A DNA stretch of 64,000 nucleotides from CAVXTT01 sp963764685. Lineage in GTDB: Bacteria > Bacteroidota > Ignavibacteria > Ignavibacteriales > Ignavibacteriaceae. This document shows positions 17,647 through 28,450 of this stretch, one piece after another; position 1 is the first letter of the stretch, and every line of letters begins with the position of its first letter. Both the position numbers and the translations under genes were made by a program. The notes under the pieces were generated by a model. It was not told the DNA's origin. It saw nothing but the letters and a program-made list of their open reading frames with translations, and did not search any database. Location: contig CAVXTT010000018.1 in the NCBI GenBank assembly GCA_963764685.1, positions 1 to 64,000 on the forward strand. The letters run 5' to 3'.

Positions 17647-20136
17647 TTACTTTAAGAGAACCATTTTCTTCACTTCAACGAAACTTCCTGCTCTTATCGC
17701 ATAGAAGTATATACCCGACGGGAACTCAGCTGCATTCCACGTAATCTCATATCTACCTGCTGACTTCTCCTCATTAATAAGAGTCCCGAGTTCATTCCCG
17801 AGTATATCGTAAATTTTTATTGTTACCGGGGAAGCTGACGGTATTGAGTACCTGATTGTAGTATTAGGGTTAAAGGGATTCGGGTAATTCTGTGACATAT
17901 TATATTCGGTTACAGTTCCGGTATTATCATCTACGTCTGTAAGGTTTTCATTATACCTTGCTATATTAAAGGAGGGATGTCCTCCGGCCTGGTAGAATGC
18001 GCCTGCAACATATACATCATCGTTTACCGGCAGCATTTCGAATATAAAAGTACCAACGATACCACTTCCGCCAACGGCAGACCAGCTGCTGCCATCCCAT
18101 TTTGCAATATTATTGATACTAAGAATTCCAACGCTCTGGAAAATGCCTGCCGCAAAAATATCAGTTCCCACTTTTTTTATGTCAATTACTTGTCCAATGA
18201 CACCGCTGCCTAATGCTGTCCACACTGTATCGTTCCATTTCGCTATACCATTTGCTGGCAAGCCGCCCGCTGTTGTAAAATAACCTCCTGCATATAGAAT
18301 GTTACCATCCTTGTAAAGTCCATAAACCGAATTATTTAATCCGGTGCCCAACGCAGACCAGGCAGTGCCGTTCCACTTGGCTATCCTGCTTGCAGGGATT
18401 CCTCCTGCGTTACTAAAAGCACCGCCCACATAAAGATCAGATCCGGAAACCAGTATGCGGTATACCGCCCCGCTTGTTCCTGTTCCAAGTCCATTCCAGG
18501 CTGTTCCATCCCACCTTGCAATATTATCATAATATGCTAATATATTAAAATCTCCGCCGGCAAACAGGTTTGCGCCTACCTTAGCTAATGTGTAGACAGG
18601 ACCTTGAATTCCTGGTATTGCCGACCAGGATGTGCCATCCCACTTAGCAATATTGGTTGCAGCTATCCCGCCGACATTAGTAAATATTCCTCCAATGTAG
18701 ATATTGGAACCGTCACTGATTATATCATAGAGCCTGGATCCTTCAGGCATATTCCCGAATGCTGTCCAGCCGGTGCCATTCCATTTTGCCAGTGCATTGC
18801 TTTGAATATTACCGATACAGGAGAACATCCCTCCTACATAGAGTTCGCCGTTATGCAATGCCATTGCATAGACATAATATCCGGCGCCCTGATAATTACC
18901 GCTTTGCAGCGCTTCCCAGAAGGAACCGTTCCAGGCTGCTATTCCAACAGTTACTACTCCTCCGGCTGATGTAAAATCTCCGCCGGCAAAAATCCTGCTC
19001 CCTACTTCTGCCACTTTACAAACCTGACCTACGATACCCTGGCCAAGTGCTGACCAGGAGGTTCCGTCCCATTGTGCAATTCCGTTTATTTGCAATATAC
19101 CTGAATTTCTGAAGGTACCTCCAGCATAAATATATGAACCGGCTTTAGAGAGACAGTCAACACTGCCGTCTGCAAAACCATTCTGGAGAGGAGTCCAGAC
19201 CGTATCATTCCACCTTGCAACTCTTGCAGCATTTACCCCGCCAATATTTGTAAAGCTACCCCCCGCATATAAATTATTATCAATTGCGAGAATAGCGTAT
19301 TGACCGGGCCATTTGCAGCGGCACCGACTGCACTCCACGTACTTCCGTTCCATTTTGCCAAATATTTAATTGCTGCTGAGTTCATGTGTTAAGAAATCAC
19401 CTGACGCATAAAGATCCGATCCTTTTATTGCAAGTGATCTTTACATTGTCGTCAGCCCCTGTCCCAAGACTGCTCCAGACTGCTGCCGTTCCATCGTGCA
19501 ATTCTGTTAGCCGGGTAAGTGAATGCTCCTCCTGTATAAATATTTGTGCCTAATGCAACGATAGAAAGTACTTCACCGGATGTACCTGTTCCGAGCGCCG
19601 ACCAGACTGAGCCGTCCCATTTTGCTATATTATTTACTACAAGACTTCCAGCCTTATCGAAATATCCTCCCACATATATATCAGAGCCGGAAACTGCAAT
19701 GGCTTTAACTCTGCCATTGACACCCTCACCCATTGCAGTCCAGGTATAGCCATCCCACTTTGCAATATTATTAACTCTCACATTTCCAATATGACTGAAT
19801 TGACCACCGGCGTAAAGTAAGGGTTCCTGTATAGACAAGTGTATGGACATAACCTGTTACTCCCGGCAATCCGTACTTGGTATCCCACTTTTCATCACCT
19901 GGTATCGGGTAATCCGGTGAAGCATTATTGCCGGGGCGGAAATAAGGCGTCCCCTTTGTATCTGTAAAAAGATTCCATCCATCCATATTTACAGTGCCAG
20001 TATACTGGACATCCTCTTTCAGATAACCTTTGTCATCGATGAGATCACCGATATTTTTCCCCTCCTGTGCATAAAGAAATGAGAAAGCTGGAACAAACAG
20101 CATGATCAGAAAACAAATAGTAAAGAACTTTTTCAT
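17647..20136 (-). CDS. Secreted repeat protein with T9SS sorting domain, frameshifted
   Basis: Frames 19771-20136, 19452-19850 and 17647-19353 form one protein of about 820 residues. A signal peptide (Met-Lys-Lys-Phe-Phe start) leads into about fifteen degenerate repeats of roughly 40 residues, each with Tyr-Ala/Val-Gly-Gly-x-Phe, Ala-Lys-Trp-Asp/Asn-Gly-Thr and Trp-x-Ala-Leu-Gly, which suggests beta-propeller blades. The C-terminus is a type A sorting domain (Asn-Tyr-Pro-Asn-Pro-Phe-Asn-Pro, Gly-Ile-Tyr-Phe-Tyr, final Val-Leu-Leu-Lys). It should be exported and surface-anchored by T9SS. Breaks near 19360-19450 and 19790-19850 fall inside repeats, where assembly is error-prone. Confidence 0.8.
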
Positions 20137-20627
20137 ACGACCTCCTGGTATGTTGAATTGATTTAACTGTTCCGACGTAAGGACCAGATCAAATACATCA
20201 ATAATGATTTAATAATTATAGAAGGATCAGTGCCGTACCGTAAAAATCCTGAAGCGGGTATTTCGTATGGTGAGGAGTTATCTTCCTGACGTTTGGAAGA
20301 TTGAACGAAGAGAAAATAAATAGCAATAACCGGCAAGGCATTAATCTTATTCAATTCACGCGCGTCCGTTCTGTTAGAGAACCATTATTTTCGTGCTTCG
20401 GTAGAGTGTCGGGAGTGGTTAAATCGACTGCTCTATCGGAGTAGAGAGAAACTACAATACGAATTTACGTAAAATTAATTGCCTTTAGCAAGTAATACTT
20501 AATAATTAGCAAGCTTTAAATAGGAGCTTATTAACTTAGGTACTTAGTAATATAGTAACTTAGTAGCATGAGGATTTTCCAGATTCCAAAATTCCTAAAT
20601 CCCTAAGTTCCTAAATTCCTAAATTAC
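20137..20627. other. Intergenic region with CTTAG/CCTAA inverted repeats
   Basis: No gene. The segment 20532-20565 repeats ACTTAG-type words and 20594-20628 repeats their inverse (CCTAAAT, CCTAAGT), so the two arms can pair imperfectly just after the minus-strand gene ending at 20628. The rest is AT-rich, with nothing recognisable. Confidence 0.45.
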
Positions 20628-21317
20628 TTACCTGATGCTTTTCAAAATGTCTACTATGGTTCGTATTTCCATAGCAGCCTGGTAGCGGGTGGGGATTGAA
20701 CTCTTTACTTTTTTCCGTGCCACTGTTCTTGTTTTATTTATTACTATGGCTTTTTCGGTTAGTGGCTGGTCAAAATATTTGAGGAAGTGTGAATCTTTCG
20801 ACATCCAGTTGTGGTCAAAAGTATTTTTATTATCATCCAGTACTTTCATCAGCGCAATTTCAAGAATCTGTTCACATAAGGCAAGGCAGGCTATATAGCA
20901 GCCGGTGCTGTAACAGATCTTTAATTCCTTTAAGTTTCTCAGCAGGTCCTCTTTATATACCACATTCAGTTCAAGTTCAGAATATGCTGCTGCTATTTCT
21001 GAAATAGTTACAGGGATCTCATCCTCCGGTTCAAACAGTTCATTTATTTTCTGCAGTATTAATTCATCAGTTACAAGATGTATGATTAAAGATGAATTCA
21101 GCCGGTAGGCAAATCCGTGTCCTGATTCCCCGAATGTTGATTGGAAATCTTCAACTACCTCTTTTTTGTTTAAGAATTCCAGGGTACTTGCAACAGCTGA
21201 CTTACAAGTATTCCTTATAACGGGATTTTCATTCGCTTCAGTATAGCTGCTGCACTCGCTCTTCTGGTTTTCTAAAGCATCCCGGATTAAAATAAGGGCT
21301 ATATCTTTTTCGCTCAT
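20628..21317 (-). CDS. Unknown protein, DUF4145-like C-terminal half
   Basis: 229 residues, intact and cytoplasmic by composition. The second half has a helical pattern with Leu-Lys-Glu-Leu-Lys-Ile-Cys-Tyr then Cys-Tyr-Ile-Ala-Cys-Leu-Ala-Leu-Cys-Glu-Gln-Ile-Leu-Glu, which resembles the helix pair of DUF4145/abortive-infection C-terminal domains, but the match is weak. The first half is unrecognised. It stands alone between intergenic repeats, so context gives no function. Confidence 0.5.
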   Translation of the reverse strand: MSEKDIALILIRDALENQKSECSSYTEANENPVIRNTCKSAVASTLEFLNKKEVVEDFQSTFGESGHGFAYRLNSSLIIHLVTDELILQKINELFEPEDEIPVTISEIAAAYSELELNVVYKEDLLRNLKELKICYSTGCYIACLALCEQILEIALMKVLDDNKNTFDHNWMSKDSHFLKYFDQPLTEKAIVINKTRTVARKKVKSSIPTRYQAAMEIRTIVDILKSIR

Positions 21318-21444
21318 TTATACGTTGGTTTAATTTACCGGATAAGTTCCCCGGCCCAAAAATTTTCCCTGTTCAAAAATAAACACCCCTGATACAAAGG
21401 GCAAGCGGTTAGTACGGAAGTTCGGGAGTCCGGAGGTGCGGATG

Positions 21445-21474
21445 TTGATTATTTATCAAATTTGGTATAATTGC
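21445..21474 (+). promoter_or_regulatory. Promoter of the lipoprotein gene
   Basis: TTG at 21445-21447 and TATAATTGC at 21466-21474 are 18 nt apart, a near match to TTG / TAnnTTTGC, and lie about 70 nt before the start codon. Confidence 0.4.
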
Positions 21475-21540
21475 AAAGGAAATTATAAACGACATTTATT
21501 CTTTAGTTGGATGGAATATTAAAACACTATGAGGTTTGAT

Positions 21541-22803
21541 ATGAATTATATAAAAATATTTCTGTCGTCATTATTGGTGGTTTTATTTTTTTATTCCTGT
21601 AATGATGATACCAGCAGTCCCCCGCCGCAAGAGCCCCATGTTAAAGACACGCTTGCTGTTTCCTTAAGGGATGCAGCCTATAGAAGCATATCGCTTAATA
21701 TTCATACCGTTCCGCTTGATACTATTTCTTCCGTACGGTTGTATAGAATTGAAAATACAGAAAAGATACTTGTTTCAGAATATTCATCAGCAGTTAAAGA
21801 TACTTTCATAGTCGATGACGATAACGGCGATGGTCTGCTGCTTAATACTTCTTTCTTATACTTTGCAGTAATGGCTGATACCGCCGGTAATGAGCACGAC
21901 AGCAGCAATATTCTGCAGGCTGCTACTATGGATACAACAAGTCAGAACTATACATTCCAGGAAACACTGATCGGTGAGGCAGGGAGCTCGCTTAATGATA
22001 TCTGGGGTTCGAATGGAAATAATATCTGGGCAATCGGAAACATAAGAATAAATGATAAATCTTACGGTGCCATCCATTGGACAGGCTCAGAATGGCTGCC
22101 CGACAGTACTGTTTCAGGTAATGCGATTTTTGGTTTTAATGAAAATGATGTTTGGACAGCAGGAACGGGACTCTATCACTATGACGGCAGTGTGTGGGCA
22201 AAAAAAGGGGAAACCGACAGTATCCTTATTGCCAATGCACCTTATAACTGTATATGGGGAGCATCCTCATTCAGTATCTATCTCGGCTGCAATAATGGGA
22301 AAATAATCCGGTGGGATGGATCAAAAGCTGCGGTGCTATATTCAGATAATAATATTCCCCTGAAGGATATAAGGGGATACACCGATAATTTTATTCTTGC
22401 CTGCGGGAATCAGGGAACCTCTGAAGTGCTTATTAAATACGAAAATAATTCCTGGAGCAAAACAGCCGGCGAAAGCTTTAATTCTGTTTACATAGTAAGT
22501 CCCAAAGATTATTACGGTGTCGGACGTCAGATAAAACGATACAGATATGGATTATGGTCTGTGGTTTCATTTGATGTCTACGGGTATAATAAGATCAGGG
22601 GAAATGTTACAAGCGGAGAATTAGGAATAGCTGCGGATCTCAGCACGGTATATATTTATAACGGTATAAGGTGGACAAGACTGGAAATCACTCTTGCAGG
22701 GACACCGCCGCCTCTTAATTCAATTTACCTTTATGGGAATAAATTATATGCTGTGGGATCATTCGGCGATAAGGCAAGGATTGTCACCGGTACCAGAAAT
22801 TAA
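21541..22803 (+). CDS. Lipoprotein with beta-propeller-like repeats
   Basis: ATG 21541 starts a lipoprotein signal peptide ending in Phe-Tyr-Ser-Cys (about Cys20); the frame is also open from 21529. After a linker (Ser-Ser-Pro-Pro-Pro) there is a fibronectin-like segment to about residue 130, then repeats with Trp-Gly-Ser-Asn-Gly-Asn-Asn-Ile-Trp-Ala-Ile-Gly and Tyr-Asp-Gly-Ser-Val-Trp that look like propeller blades. The mature protein is about 400 residues, probably outer-membrane anchored. The function is unknown. It is transcribed alone. Confidence 0.7.
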   Translation: MNYIKIFLSSLLVVLFFYSCNDDTSSPPPQEPHVKDTLAVSLRDAAYRSISLNIHTVPLDTISSVRLYRIENTEKILVSEYSSAVKDTFIVDDDNGDGLLLNTSFLYFAVMADTAGNEHDSSNILQAATMDTTSQNYTFQETLIGEAGSSLNDIWGSNGNNIWAIGNIRINDKSYGAIHWTGSEWLPDSTVSGNAIFGFNENDVWTAGTGLYHYDGSVWAKKGETDSILIANAPYNCIWGASSFSIYLGCNNGKIIRWDGSKAAVLYSDNNIPLKDIRGYTDNFILACGNQGTSEVLIKYENNSWSKTAGESFNSVYIVSPKDYYGVGRQIKRYRYGLWSVVSFDVYGYNKIRGNVTSGELGIAADLSTVYIYNGIRWTRLEITLAGTPPPLNSIYLYGNKLYAVGSFGDKARIVTGTRN

Positions 22804-23348
22804 AAACGGGATTCAAAGTGTCCGGGGCTATATATTTCTTTCATGCGCCTAAATGCGGCCTTCAATAGGCTGAAATATATGCTTTTCTTAAGAAAAGATT
22901 TGCAGTATTCAAATACCAGCAAATCATATTAACCATATTTTAGCTAAAAATAACGATGCCGGGACAATCCCGGGATAATGCTCAAATATTGCCCGGACGG
23001 CATTTGGGCAAAAAAGTAGTTTTTAGGCCGGGCATTGTCCGTGCATCGCCTGAGCGCCGTCCGCGCATAGCGAAATTTTTTGTTGGTGTTTTCTAAATCT
23101 TTTGCCTACCATTTGTCATGATACATTTGATTGATTAAACACATATATGCTTAAAAAGGGAGTAATTTCGCCTTAAAGAACAAGGACTTGCATTAAGCAG
23201 TCTAAGAAAAAAATCAAAAGTCCTGTATTTGTTCAATTTACTGCAAAACTCTTCCCGAAATGACCTTATAACCGGTGAGATTTATTTGTTTAATTAGGCA
23301 AGTATCTCTATATTTTGGGTCGTTTTTTGCTTTTTTAAGGGTAAGATA
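22804..23348. other. Intergenic region with palindrome and GC-rich repeat
   Basis: No convincing gene. CTTTTCTTAAGAAAAG at 22882-22897 is a perfect 16-bp palindrome. A GC-rich patch at 22960-23080 (TCCCGGGA, GCCCGGACGG, GGGCAAAAAA, GCCGGGCATTGTCCG) resembles the patch near 4965-5070. A promoter-like element lies at the right end. Confidence 0.5.
23285..23318 (+). promoter_or_regulatory. Promoter of the yceD-rpmF-fab cluster
   Basis: TTTG at 23285-23288 and TATTTTGG at 23311-23318 are separated by 22 nt, close to the TTTG / TAnnTTTG pattern with one mismatch; yceD begins 30 nt later. Confidence 0.35.
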
Positions 23349-23858
23349 ATGTATATAAAAATAGCAAATTTAAGCGACGGTGACCATTTTTATGATTTTG
23401 ATGAGAATGTTTCGAAAATTGGTCTTACGGCACCGTTCCTCGGAAAATTTAGAGCAGATGTTAAGCTGACGAAATCTCATTCTCAGATTATCCTCAATAC
23501 ACAGCTTGATCTGCCTGCAGATGTTTGAATGTGACAGGTGTACTGTTGATTATAAGACTTCCCTGAAAACCTCATTACCAGGTGGTCTATTTTTTCAGCA
23601 AAGAACCATTGAGCGACGAGAAGTGATGATCTGATTTATCTTAATCCTGAAGCTGATCATATTGATATCAGCAGAGAAGTAAGAGATTATGCTTTGCTTT
23701 CAGTGCCGATGAAAAAATTATGTTCCGATGATTGTAAGGGATTATGTCCCGTGTGCGGTCAGGATCTGAATGAAAAAGAATGCGACTGTCCGAAGAACAG
23801 TATGGATCCCAGATGGGAACCGTTACTAAAGATTAAAAATAATTTAAATAATAATTAA
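23349..23858 (+). CDS. yceD: YceD/DUF177 family protein, several frameshifts
   Basis: ATG 23349 opens a DUF177 protein that needs several single-base corrections. Visible landmarks in successive frames are the N-terminal Ile-Lys-Ile-Ala-Asn-Leu, Phe-Glu-Cys-Asp-Arg-Cys (first zinc-like pair), Ser-Asp-Asp-Leu-Ile-Tyr-Leu, Asp-Cys-Lys-Gly-Leu-Cys-Pro-Val-Cys-Gly and Cys-Asp-Cys-Pro, ending Asp-Pro-Arg-Trp-Glu-Pro-Leu. YceD is linked to 23S rRNA maturation in bacteria and plants and is normally found immediately before rpmF, as here (14-nt gap). The breaks cluster at about 23525, 23580-23630. Confidence 0.75.
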
Positions 23859-23871
23859 GCACGGATAAACA

Positions 23872-24051
23872 ATGCCAAATCCAAAACGTAAGATGTCTAA
23901 AACCAGAAGGGATAAAAGAAGAACCCATTATAAAGCCACTGCTCCGGCATTAGGCACCTGTTCTAATTGCGGTGAGATGAAACTTACCCATCGTGCCTGC
24001 CCTTCCTGCGGTTATTATAATGAACGTTCTATGTTCATACCCAAAAGCTGA
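23872..24051 (+). CDS. rpmF: 50S ribosomal protein L32
   Basis: 59 residues. It begins Met-Pro-Asn-Pro-Lys-Arg-Lys-Met-Ser-Lys and has two CxxC pairs, Cys-Ser-Asn-Cys and Cys-Pro-Ser-Cys-Gly, as in zinc-binding L32, ending with a Gly-Tyr-Tyr segment. Start ATG 23872, stop TGA 24049-24051. It sits between yceD and plsX, the common arrangement linking ribosome and lipid synthesis. The gene is intact, in contrast to its neighbours. Confidence 0.95.
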   Translation: MPNPKRKMSKTRRDKRRTHYKATAPALGTCSNCGEMKLTHRACPSCGYYNERSMFIPKS

Positions 24052-24075
24052 TCAGTCAACAGCATTCCCTTCCAT

Positions 24076-25111
24076 ATGGACAACCCCGAACCCCGAAATA
24101 AAAAGTGCAGAATAGTTGTTGATGCAATGGGGGGTGATTTTGCTCCCCGTAATGCAGTTTTGGGCGCCGTAGAGGCTTATAATCAAAAGAAAGATTTCGA
24201 GCTTCTTCTTGTCGGCAGAAAAAAAGATATTTCCGCAATACTGACTGAGAATAATATCTCATTCAGCCTAGAAAATATCATCAATGCCGCAGAGGTAATT
24301 GAAATGAGTGATTCTCCGACTGCTTCCCTTAAAGCAAAACCTGATTCATCAATTGTAAAGGGTGCCGTACTCGTAAGAGATAAAAAAGCAGATGCATTTG
24401 TTAGTGCCGGAAATACCGGTGCTGTAATGGCTGCTTCTACTCTTATTATCGGCAGGATACCCGGAGTGGGAAGACCTACAATAGGAGCTTTTATGCCTAA
24501 TGAATCAGGTATTTCAACTTTGTTCGATGTAGGTGCAAGTGTTGATTCGAAACCCAGACATCTGCTTGAATACGCAATAATGGGTTCTATTTTCGTAAAG
24601 GAAATGTACGGGATAGAAAATCCTAAAGTGGGTGTGCTGAGTGTGGGAGAAGAAGAAACAAAAGGAAATGAGGTATCTCTTGCTGCATATGCCCTGCTTA
24701 AGGAATCGAATCTTAACTTCATTGGAAATGTTGAAGGAAGGGATATCTTAAAGGTACAGCACACGTTATTGTCTGCGATGGCTTTATTGGAAATATTTTC
24801 TTAAAGTTCGGTGAGGGGGTGCTGGGTTTGCTCAAATATCTGTTTAAAGATTATGCATCAAAAAGCTATCTGGAATAAAATTAAAGATCGGTATGCTAAA
24901 GGATCTCTGAAGGATATTCTTAAAGATTTTGATTACCAGGAACATGGCGGAGTTCCCCTTCTTGGGAGTAAACGGAATTACAATAATCGGTCATGGATCA
25001 AGCACAGTTAAGGCTTTCAGAAATATGGTATTGCGTGCAAATGAAATGTATAAAACAGATCTTGTAGGGAAAATAGAAAAATCAATTAATCAATATTCAC
25101 TTACACATTAA
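24076..25111 (+). CDS. plsX: Phosphate acyltransferase PlsX, frameshifted 3' part
   Basis: The first 230 residues are in one frame and match PlsX: Val-Asp-Ala-Met-Gly-Gly-Asp, Ser-Ala-Gly-Asn-Thr-Gly-Ala, and Asp-Val-Gly-Ala-Ser. After about 24753 a base is missing; the next frame reads Val-Ile-Val-Cys-Asp-Gly-Phe-Ile-Gly-Asn, and further shifts near 24868 and 24955-24970 lead to Leu-Gly-Val-Asn-Gly-Ile-Thr-Ile-Ile-Gly-His-Gly and TAA 25111. PlsX converts acyl-ACP to acyl-phosphate for phospholipid synthesis. The conserved sequence after each break supports sequence error. Confidence 0.9.
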
Positions 25112-25119
25112 AAAGTTTT

Positions 25120-26126
25120 ATGTCTAAACACACTAAATACAATGCAGTTATAACCGGTGTTGGTATGTATGTTCCCGATAAGGTAATGGACAATGCATAC
25201 TTTGAAAAGATTGTTGATACAACTGATGAATGGATAAGGACCAGGACAGGAATTGTGAAAGAACGAAGACTTCTTGAGAACGGAGCAACAAGTGTTCTTG
25301 CTACTAAAGCAGCTGAAGATCTTTTAAGGACACAGCAATATTCACCCTGATGAGATTGATGTAATTATAGTTGCAACCGTTACACCGGATATGTTCTTTC
25401 CTGCAACTGCCTGTCTTGTGCAGGATAATATCGGTGCAAAGAATGCCTGGGGATTTGATCTTTCTGCAGCCTGCTCTGCTTTCTTCTTTGCTTTTCAGAC
25501 AGGTGTTCTCTTATCGAAAGCGGCAGTATAAAAAAGTAATGGTTATCGGGGCAGATAAAATGAGCTCAATAGTTGACTATACCGACAGGAATAACTGCAT
25601 TCTCTTCGGAGATGCTGGTGCAGCATTCTTACTTGAGCCTACAGAAGATAAAAATTATGGTCTGCAGGATTCACTCCTTAAAACTGATGGTTCAGGACGA
25701 GAGAGTCTTTATATGAAGGGCGGCGGAAGTCTTAATCCTCCAACTCATGAAACAGTCGATAAGAAGATGCATTTTATTTACCAGGATGGTAAGGCTGTAT
25801 TTAAAGTTGCCGTTAAGGGAATGGCAGATATTTCCTATGAGCTGATGCAGAAAAATAATTTAAAAGGAGAAGATATTGCATATCTTGTACCTCACCAGGC
25901 AAACCTGAGAATAATTGATGCTACTGCTGAACGAATGGGAATAACCAAAGATAAAGTTATGATCAATATTGATAAATATGGGAATACAACTGCTGCAACT
26001 ATTCCTTCCTGTCTAGTTGAGTATTACCGTGACGGAAAAATGAAGAAAGGGGATAAGCTTATTCTTTCAGCTTTCGGTGCCGGCTATACCTGGGGAGCTG
26101 CTTATGTTGTCTGGTCTATGGAATAG
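25120..26126 (+). CDS. fabH: 3-oxoacyl-ACP synthase III, frameshifted
   Basis: FabH starts fatty-acid elongation by condensing acetyl-CoA with malonyl-ACP. The N-terminus (Thr-Gly-Val-Gly-Met-Tyr-Val-Pro, Asp-Glu-Trp-Ile-Arg-Thr-Arg-Thr-Gly-Ile) is in frame from ATG 25120 to about 25340. The catalytic Cys segment Leu-Ser-Ala-Ala-Cys-Ser-Ala-Phe is in the next frame, and the last 190 residues (His-Gln-Ala-Asn-Leu-Arg with catalytic His; Gly-Asn-Thr-Thr-Ala-Ala-Thr with catalytic Asn) resume after shifts at about 25510-25535. At least three indels. The gene is 9 nt after plsX. Confidence 0.92.
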
Positions 26127-26132
26127 ATCAAT

Positions 26133-27047
26133 ATGAAAAAGGCTTTTCTTTTTCCCGGACAGGGATCCCAGTATGTGGGAATGGCAAAAGATCTTTATGA
26201 TAATTCTGTTGAAGCCAAAGAAATGATTAAAACTGCTGATGATGCATTAGCAGTTAATCTATCACATATTATGTTTAATGGTCCTGAAGATGAGCTGAAG
26301 CAGACAGAATATACGCAGCCTGCAATTTTTCTTCACAGTTTTGTTTTATTTAGTTTGATCAGAACTCTTCATCCTGATGCTGCCGCAGGACATTCATTAG
26401 GAGAATATTCAGCCCTGGCTGCATCACGTGCAATACAATTTTATGACTGCATTAAGCTGGTAAGGTTCAGAGGACAATCAATGCAGCAGGCGGGAAGAGA
26501 TAATCCCGGTACAATGGCTGCAGTAGTTGGACTTATCTCCTGAAGTAGTTAAATAATGCTGTAAGGAAGCATCGGATGCAGGTATTGTACAGAGCGCAAA
26601 TTTTAATTCACCGGGACAGATAGTAATTTCAGGTTCCATACCGGGAGTAAAAAAAGCAATGGAGCTTTGCAAAGCATCAGGTGCTAAACTTGTTAAAGAA
26701 CTTGTTGTAAGCGGAGCATTCCATTCACCATTAATGCAGTCAGCAAAGGATAAGCTTAAAGACGAAGGTTGAAGCAGCAGATATTTATAAGGCACGTTTC
26801 CCTGTATATGCAAATGTACTGCACAACCGTGAAATTGAAGCTGAATGATATCAGAAGAAATTTATTTGAGCAGGTTACCTCTCCTGTAAGATGGGAAGAA
26901 ACAATTCATAATATGATTAATGATGGAATAGAAGAGTTTTATGAAATTGGTCCCGGTAAAGTGTTACAGGGACTTGTTAAAAGAATAAATCCTGATGTAA
27001 AATGTTTCGGGATTGATAAATATACTGATGTGGAGAAGTATCTCTGA
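26133..27047 (+). CDS. fabD: Malonyl-CoA:ACP transacylase, frameshifted
   Basis: FabD loads malonate onto ACP. The first frame has Phe-Pro-Gly-Gln-Gly-Ser-Gln near the start and the catalytic Gly-His-Ser-Leu-Gly-Glu-Tyr-Ser-Ala. It breaks near 26535, where removing one base gives Gly-Leu-Ser-Pro-Glu-Val-Val. A second frame holds Ala-Asn-Phe-Asn-Ser-Pro-Gly-Gln-Ile-Val-Ile-Ser-Gly and Gly-Ala-Phe-His-Ser-Pro-Leu-Met; shifts near 26765 and 26820 lead to Thr-Ser-Pro-Val-Arg-Trp-Glu and the TGA at 27045-27047. It overlaps the next ATG by one base. Confidence 0.92.
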
Positions 27048-27587
27048 TGGAAAAGATAGTAAAAGGATTAAAGATTGATCCAAGAATATTTACATTTAAA
27101 TTCGGATGTAAATGTATCGGGGAATGTTGTTATTATGGTGTTTATACTGATTTAAAGGAATCTGAGCATATTCTGCAGATTAAAGATAAAGTAATTTCCT
27201 TAATGGATGATTCACAGCCGAAGGATCCTTCCTTATGGTTTGAAGAGCCGGAGGAAGATGACAGTTTTGAATCAGGTATTGCAGTCGGTACACGAACTTT
27301 ATAATGATAAATGTGTCTTTCTTGATAAAGATGGATTATGTACTCTTCAGAAACTGGCATTAAAAGAAGGTGTTGACCAGTGGAACTACAAACCTCTTTA
27401 TTGTATATTATTTCCATTGACTGTCTTTGAAAATACTTTAACCATTGATGATGAGCATATCGACAGGCTAAAGACCTGCAATGCAGAATCAGCAGTGAAT
27501 TTATCTATTTATGAAGCCTGCAAAAGTGAACTGCTCCATTTCTTCGGTGAGGACGGTCTGGAGGAAATTGAAGAAGTACAGGACTGA
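27047..27587 (+). CDS. DUF3109 cysteine-rich protein, one frameshift
   Basis: About 180 residues after correcting one shift near 27285. The first frame has Phe-Gly-Cys-Lys-Cys-Ile-Gly-Glu-Cys-Cys-Tyr-Tyr-Gly-Val-Tyr; the second has Cys-Val-Phe-Leu-Asp-Lys-Asp-Gly-Leu-Cys and Lys-Pro-Leu-Tyr-Cys-Ile-Leu-Phe-Pro. This set of conserved cysteines fits DUF3109, a relative of the YkgJ/Fe-S or zinc cluster proteins. The biochemical role is unknown. It overlaps the fabD stop by one base and precedes fabG, so it is translated as part of the fatty-acid operon, an arrangement worth noting. Confidence 0.75.
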
Positions 27588-27619
27588 ATATCTTAAAGAG
27601 ACTCAAAATGGAGTTTTAA

Positions 27620-28386
27620 ATGGAAAGTAGAACCAGGCGGGCAATTGTTACCGGCGGGTCAAGAGGGAATAGGGAAAGCTATTGTTAAAGAACTTGCAGC
27701 AAGGAGCTGCTGCGGAATTCTCTTTTCCGATATAGCTTTCGTTTATAACAGCTGTGAGGAATGTGCTGATGAGTTGATGAAAGAAATGTCCGATGTATCC
27801 GATGCAAAGATTTATGGATTCAAGGCTAATGCAACCTCACTAGCTGATGCCCAGGCAACGGTAAATGAAGCTGTTGAAAAACTTGGCGGAGTTGATATAC
27901 TTATTAATAATGCAGGAATTACAAGGGATAACCTTCTGCTTAAAATGACTGAAGAAGATTTTGAACAGGTAATTAATGTTAATCTTAAAAGTGTTTTTAA
28001 TTATACAAAAGCAGTGCATTAAACCGATGATCGCACAGAGATATGGAAGAATTGTGAATATTGCTTCTGTTGTAGGTTTAATCGGAAATCCGGGACAGGC
28101 TAATTATGTTGCTTCAAAAGCAGGTGTTATCGGATTTACCAAGGCAATGGCAAGAGAGCTTGCAGGGAGAAATATTACTGTTAATGCTGTTGCCCCGGGA
28201 TTTATTGAGACAGATATGACCGCCAAATTAAACGAAAAACAAAGAGAGACCTTGCTTCAGAATGTCCCGCTTAAAAGAATGGGAAAACCGGAGGATGTTG
28301 CCAGAGTTGTTGCATTCTTATGCAGCGAGGATGCAAACTATATAACCGGTCAGGTTATAGCCATAGACGGCGGAATGACGATGTAA
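27620..28386 (+). CDS. fabG: 3-oxoacyl-ACP reductase, two frameshifts
   Basis: ATG 27620 gives Met-Glu-Ser-Arg-Thr-Arg-Arg-Ala-Ile-Val-Thr-Gly-Gly-Ser-Arg-Gly, the NAD(P)-binding motif; one extra G near 27665 breaks the frame. The centre has Leu-Ile-Asn-Asn-Ala-Gly-Ile-Thr-Arg-Asp-Asn, and after a second shift near 28016 come the catalytic Ser (Ile-Ala-Ser-Val-Val-Gly) and Tyr-Val-Ala-Ser-Lys, then Ile-Asp-Gly-Gly-Met-Thr-Met at the end. About 255 residues overall. FabG carries out the first reduction of fatty-acid elongation. Confidence 0.93.
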
Positions 28387-28450
28387 ATTTATTTTAGAAA
28401 ACAATCAATATTTAATTAAATTAACGTATCAAATTATTAAGGAGACTAAA

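Noticed and set aside
17977..18969. Plus-strand frames inside the T9SS repeat gene
   Set aside because: They arise from the repeated sequence on the opposite strand and show no domain of their own.
20340..20460. tRNA-like stretch (GGTAGAG words)
   Set aside because: No acceptor stem, no GGTTCGA-type T loop and no cloverleaf could be built.
24183..24764. Minus-strand frame of 193 residues
   Set aside because: It is a shadow of plsX; the plus-strand product has clear PlsX motifs.
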